From contig JAFGMF010000102.1 of assembly GCA_016927675.1 (NCBI GenBank), forward strand, positions 1 through 9,377: 9,377 nucleotides of DNA, in the 5' to 3' direction. The stretch is from Candidatus Cloacimonadota bacterium. GTDB lineage: Bacteria > Cloacimonadota > Cloacimonadia > Cloacimonadales > TCS61. The translations under genes were made by a program, and so were the position numbers. The stretch's first letter is position 1, and the number at the start of each line of letters is the position of its first letter. The notes under the pieces were generated by a model. It saw only the letters and a list, made by a program, of their open reading frames with translations, did not search any database and was not told where the DNA came from. Of the stretch, positions 7,531-9,377 are shown piece by piece.

Positions 7531-7541
7531 GGAAATAAATG
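7513..7541 (+). promoter_or_regulatory. Candidate promoter for the EIIA-PorV pair
   Basis: TTGACT at 7513-7518, a 17-base spacer, and a weak TAAATG at 7536-7541. It would start transcription near 7548, just upstream of the EIIA start. The -10 matches the consensus at only three positions, so this is the weaker of the two divergent promoters, or it needs an activator. Confidence 0.35.
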
Positions 7542-7580
7542 ACAGTTCAATGAACTTGAAATGTGAGAATAATAGCCGTT

Positions 7581-8027
7581 ATGGATATATTTGAAAAGGA
7601 ATTGATAAGGATAAACCATCTGGCTCTTGATAAGAAGAGTTGTCTGCAGGAAATGGCAGAGCTACTCTCAGATAAAGAGATCATTACTTCATTGAAAGGT
7701 TTTATGCAGGCTATTCTGGAACGGGAAAACCTGATGTCCACAGGTATCGGACATGGAGTTGCCATCCCTCATGCAAGATCACCCTGGGTTGATCAGCTGA
7801 AAGTTGTCCTGTTCATTCTCCGGGACGATCTTGATTTTGCTTCCATCGATGGCGAACCGGTAAGAATAATCTTCATGATCGCAGTTCCTGAGAACAGAAA
7901 GCAGGAATACATCAAGCTTTTGAGTAATATCTCCAATTTCTGTAAGGAATTGGCAAACAGAGATTTTTTGTTGAACAGTAACAATATTGAAGAAATTTAC
8001 CAGATTTTAACAGGGATTAGCGGATGA
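7581..8027 (+). CDS. PTS EIIA type-2 domain protein (fructose/nitrogen, PtsN-like)
   Basis: A single-domain cytosolic phosphocarrier of the PTS EIIA-2 family (fructose-specific EIIA and PtsN/EIIA-Ntr). From the ATG at 7581 it is 148 residues, the normal size. The family motif STGIGHGVAIPHAR carries the phosphoryl-accepting histidine at H64, and the later FMIAVPENRKQEYIKLLSNIS strand-helix pattern fits the fold. A GTG at 7563 in frame would add six residues; neither start has a clear Shine-Dalgarno, a stop codon at 7557 excludes anything longer, and the family's usual N-terminus favours 7581. No EIIB, EIIC, HPr or EI gene is in the window, so a regulatory role like PtsN is more likely than dedicated sugar uptake; this is inference. 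Its stop overlaps the start of the next gene (ATGA). Confidence 0.93.
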   Translation: MDIFEKELIRINHLALDKKSCLQEMAELLSDKEIITSLKGFMQAILERENLMSTGIGHGVAIPHARSPWVDQLKVVLFILRDDLDFASIDGEPVRIIFMIAVPENRKQEYIKLLSNISNFCKELANRDFLLNSNNIEEIYQILTGISG

Positions 8028-8971
8028 ATAAATTAACGATAATAATGCTTTTTTTGTGCTTGATGGTTAATATCGGCGCAATCAATGAGAATGCCGGAAC
8101 TTCTGGTTTTTCATTTTTCAAGGTTCAATATTCTGCCCGTGCGGCTGCCATGGGAAACGCCTACACAGGTCTTGCCGATGAGGCAACAGGAGTTTTTTTT
8201 AATCCGGCGGCACTTGTTCTGATAGATAACATCGAAACGGCTTTCACCTATATGAATTATCTGGATGGAATTCACTGCGGATCTGCAGTAATCGTTTATC
8301 CGAGAAATGATCAGGAGACATATGCTGTTTTCGGTCAATTTCTTACGGCAACATCCGAACGGACTTTGTCGGATTCGTTCGGAGAATTGATCGAAACAGG
8401 TGAAGATTTCGGGATGACAGATTTTCTCATTGGTTTAAGTGCCGGAAGATACATCCTTAAAGTACTTAATCTGGGTGTTAATGTCAAATATCTGCAGGAA
8501 TCACTGGATGGCAACAGCGGGTCTGCCATTGCTGCAGATATTGGTCTTCTGCACCAGACTACCAATGAGAATTTAAAGGTTGGAATTGCGGTAAAAAATC
8601 TGGGAACGCAGTTGACCTATTATAGTGATTCCGAATATGAAGAAAGATTACCATTAGTTTTTACAGTCGGCTTTAATTATCATCCTTCCGATAAATTTTA
8701 TGCTCTGCTCGATATCAACCGTCCGATTGATTTTGATTTCAGCGGCAGGATCGGGCTGGAATATCAAATCCATGAAATGCTGGCTTTAAGAGCAGGATAC
8801 AGAACAGATTCAGATAACTGGAGAACCGGAGGTGATCAGGAGATCTTTTCCGGTGTATCACTGGGGGTAGGTTTTACCTGGAAGCAATACCATCTCGATT
8901 ATGCCGTTAATTCTTACGGTGATCTTGGTTTTGTTAATCAGGTAACATTAAAATATATATTCAGTAAATAA
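8024..8971 (+). CDS. PorV/PorQ-family outer-membrane beta-barrel protein
   Basis: The protein is 315 residues with a signal peptide at 1 to about 19 (MNKLTIIMLFLCLMVNIGA). The N-terminal plug motif SARAAAMGNAYTGLADEATG at 37-56, followed by FFNPAAL at 58-64, is characteristic of the PorV/PorQ (UPF0164, FadL-like) family; the rest alternates hydrophobic and polar residues as in outer-membrane strands and ends in a short strand, QVTLKYIFSK. In Bacteroidetes PorV shuttles T9SS cargo to the sortase, but many paralogues in other phyla have no proven job, so the exact role is open. AGGGA at 8012-8016 lies 7 bases before the ATG, inside the EIIA gene. The 4-base overlap suggests translational coupling with EIIA, and a terminator follows. 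Confidence 0.88.
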   Translation: MNKLTIIMLFLCLMVNIGAINENAGTSGFSFFKVQYSARAAAMGNAYTGLADEATGVFFNPAALVLIDNIETAFTYMNYLDGIHCGSAVIVYPRNDQETYAVFGQFLTATSERTLSDSFGELIETGEDFGMTDFLIGLSAGRYILKVLNLGVNVKYLQESLDGNSGSAIAADIGLLHQTTNENLKVGIAVKNLGTQLTYYSDSEYEERLPLVFTVGFNYHPSDKFYALLDINRPIDFDFSGRIGLEYQIHEMLALRAGYRTDSDNWRTGGDQEIFSGVSLGVGFTWKQYHLDYAVNSYGDLGFVNQVTLKYIFSK

Positions 8972-8995
8972 TAATATAAGAATTTTTTTACTGAT

Positions 8996-9031
8996 GCGGT
9001 TCAGAGTATTATTCTCTGACCGCTTTGTTTT
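8996..9031 (+). terminator. Intrinsic terminator after the PorV-family gene
   Basis: The arms GCGGTTCAGAG (8996-9006) and CTCTGACCGC (9014-9023) pair over ten base pairs with one bulged T, leaving a 7-base loop (9007-9013). The run TTTGTTTT at 9024-9031 follows at once. It ends one base before the glyS Shine-Dalgarno, so it could also act as an attenuator if glyS is read from upstream. Confidence 0.85.
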
Positions 9032-9042
9032 CAGGAGTTTGA

Positions 9043-9377
9043 ATGCCGGATAAGATCAAAGAGAATGCGGATTTAATTTTCGAAATCGGCTGTGAAGAAT
9101 TACCAGCAGGCTATCTTCAGAAAGCTGAAGACAGACTTGCCGAAATAATCAGAAAAGATTTATCGGAGCTGAAATTAGGATTTGAACAGGTTGAGAGATT
9201 TTCCACACCTCGTCGTCTCGCCTTGAAATTGATCGGGCTGGTATCCGGGCAGGAAGATGAGATAATCGAAAGGATTGGACCGGCAAAATCACTTGCCTAT
9301 GATCAGAACGGGGATCTCAGCAAGGCAGCCCGGGGATTTTTACAAAGTGCAGGTTGCACTGAAGGTGATATTTATAC
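9043..9377 (+). CDS. glyS: Glycine--tRNA ligase beta subunit (partial, 3' end outside window)
   Basis: The first 111 codons of the beta subunit of the heterotetrameric alpha2-beta2 glycyl-tRNA synthetase, which helps bind tRNA-Gly for charging in the cytosol. The N-terminal signature DLIFEIGCEELPAGYL at 10-25 and the STPRRLAL stretch at 54-61 are diagnostic of GlyS, as is the following ERIGPAKSLAYD...KAARGFL region. AGGAG at 9033-9037 lies 5 bases before the ATG. The alpha subunit gene glyQ is often directly upstream, but here the upstream neighbour is the PorV-family gene with a terminator between, so glyQ must lie elsewhere. No promoter is obvious in the short gap. Confidence 0.96.
   Translation, partial: MPDKIKENADLIFEIGCEELPAGYLQKAEDRLAEIIRKDLSELKLGFEQVERFSTPRRLALKLIGLVSGQEDEIIERIGPAKSLAYDQNGDLSKAARGFLQSAGCTEGDIY

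Noticed and set aside
1..9377. CRISPR array, insertion sequence, prophage or defence system
   Set aside because: No regularly spaced direct repeats, transposase, integrase or nuclease-like proteins were seen, and every large frame is explained by housekeeping or envelope genes.

Overview
The window looks like a chromosomal segment of an anaerobic, Gram-negative bacterium outside the Proteobacteria, most probably Candidatus Cloacimonadota or a related phylum of the Fibrobacteres-Chlorobi-Bacteroidetes neighbourhood. Three things suggest this: a very long exported beta-sandwich protein ending in the YPNPFNPTT signature of type IX secretion (T9SS)-type or FlgD-like C-terminal domains, a PorV/PorQ-family outer-membrane protein, and moderate-to-low GC. 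The phylum assignment is inference; no rRNA or other marker is present.

Layout. Bases 1-3481 (minus) hold the first 1160 residues of a secreted multi-domain protein whose extreme C-terminus lies outside the window. A 254-base spacer (3482-3735) follows, with a candidate promoter, a strong Shine-Dalgarno next to a tiny ORF, and a small hairpin, but no recognised gene. Bases 3736-7467 (minus) form a tight cluster transcribed right to left: an exported SurA/parvulin-like foldase with C-terminal TPRs, then class II fructose-bisphosphate aldolase (fba), then glyceraldehyde-3-phosphate dehydrogenase (gap). A compact divergent promoter region at about 7502-7541 separates it from a plus-strand pair that overlaps by 4 bases: a PTS EIIA/PtsN-like protein and a PorV/PorQ-family outer-membrane protein. 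An intrinsic terminator at 8996-9031 closes that pair. The 5' part of glyS (glycyl-tRNA synthetase beta subunit) runs off the right edge.

How the genes work together. Aldolase and GAPDH are two steps of central glycolysis/gluconeogenesis and are probably co-transcribed with the envelope foldase. The EIIA-like protein could link phosphotransfer or nutrient status to the outer-membrane protein with which it is translationally coupled. PorV-family proteins serve T9SS export, and the long protein at the left edge carries a T9SS-like C-terminal signature, so the window holds both a possible export component and a possible cargo; that functional link is inferred. I saw no CRISPR array, transposon, phage gene, tRNA or rRNA, and no defence system. 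The region reads as core metabolism plus envelope genes. Its least explained parts are the divergent promoter dyad, the leader region at 3482-3735 and the architecture of the two exported proteins.
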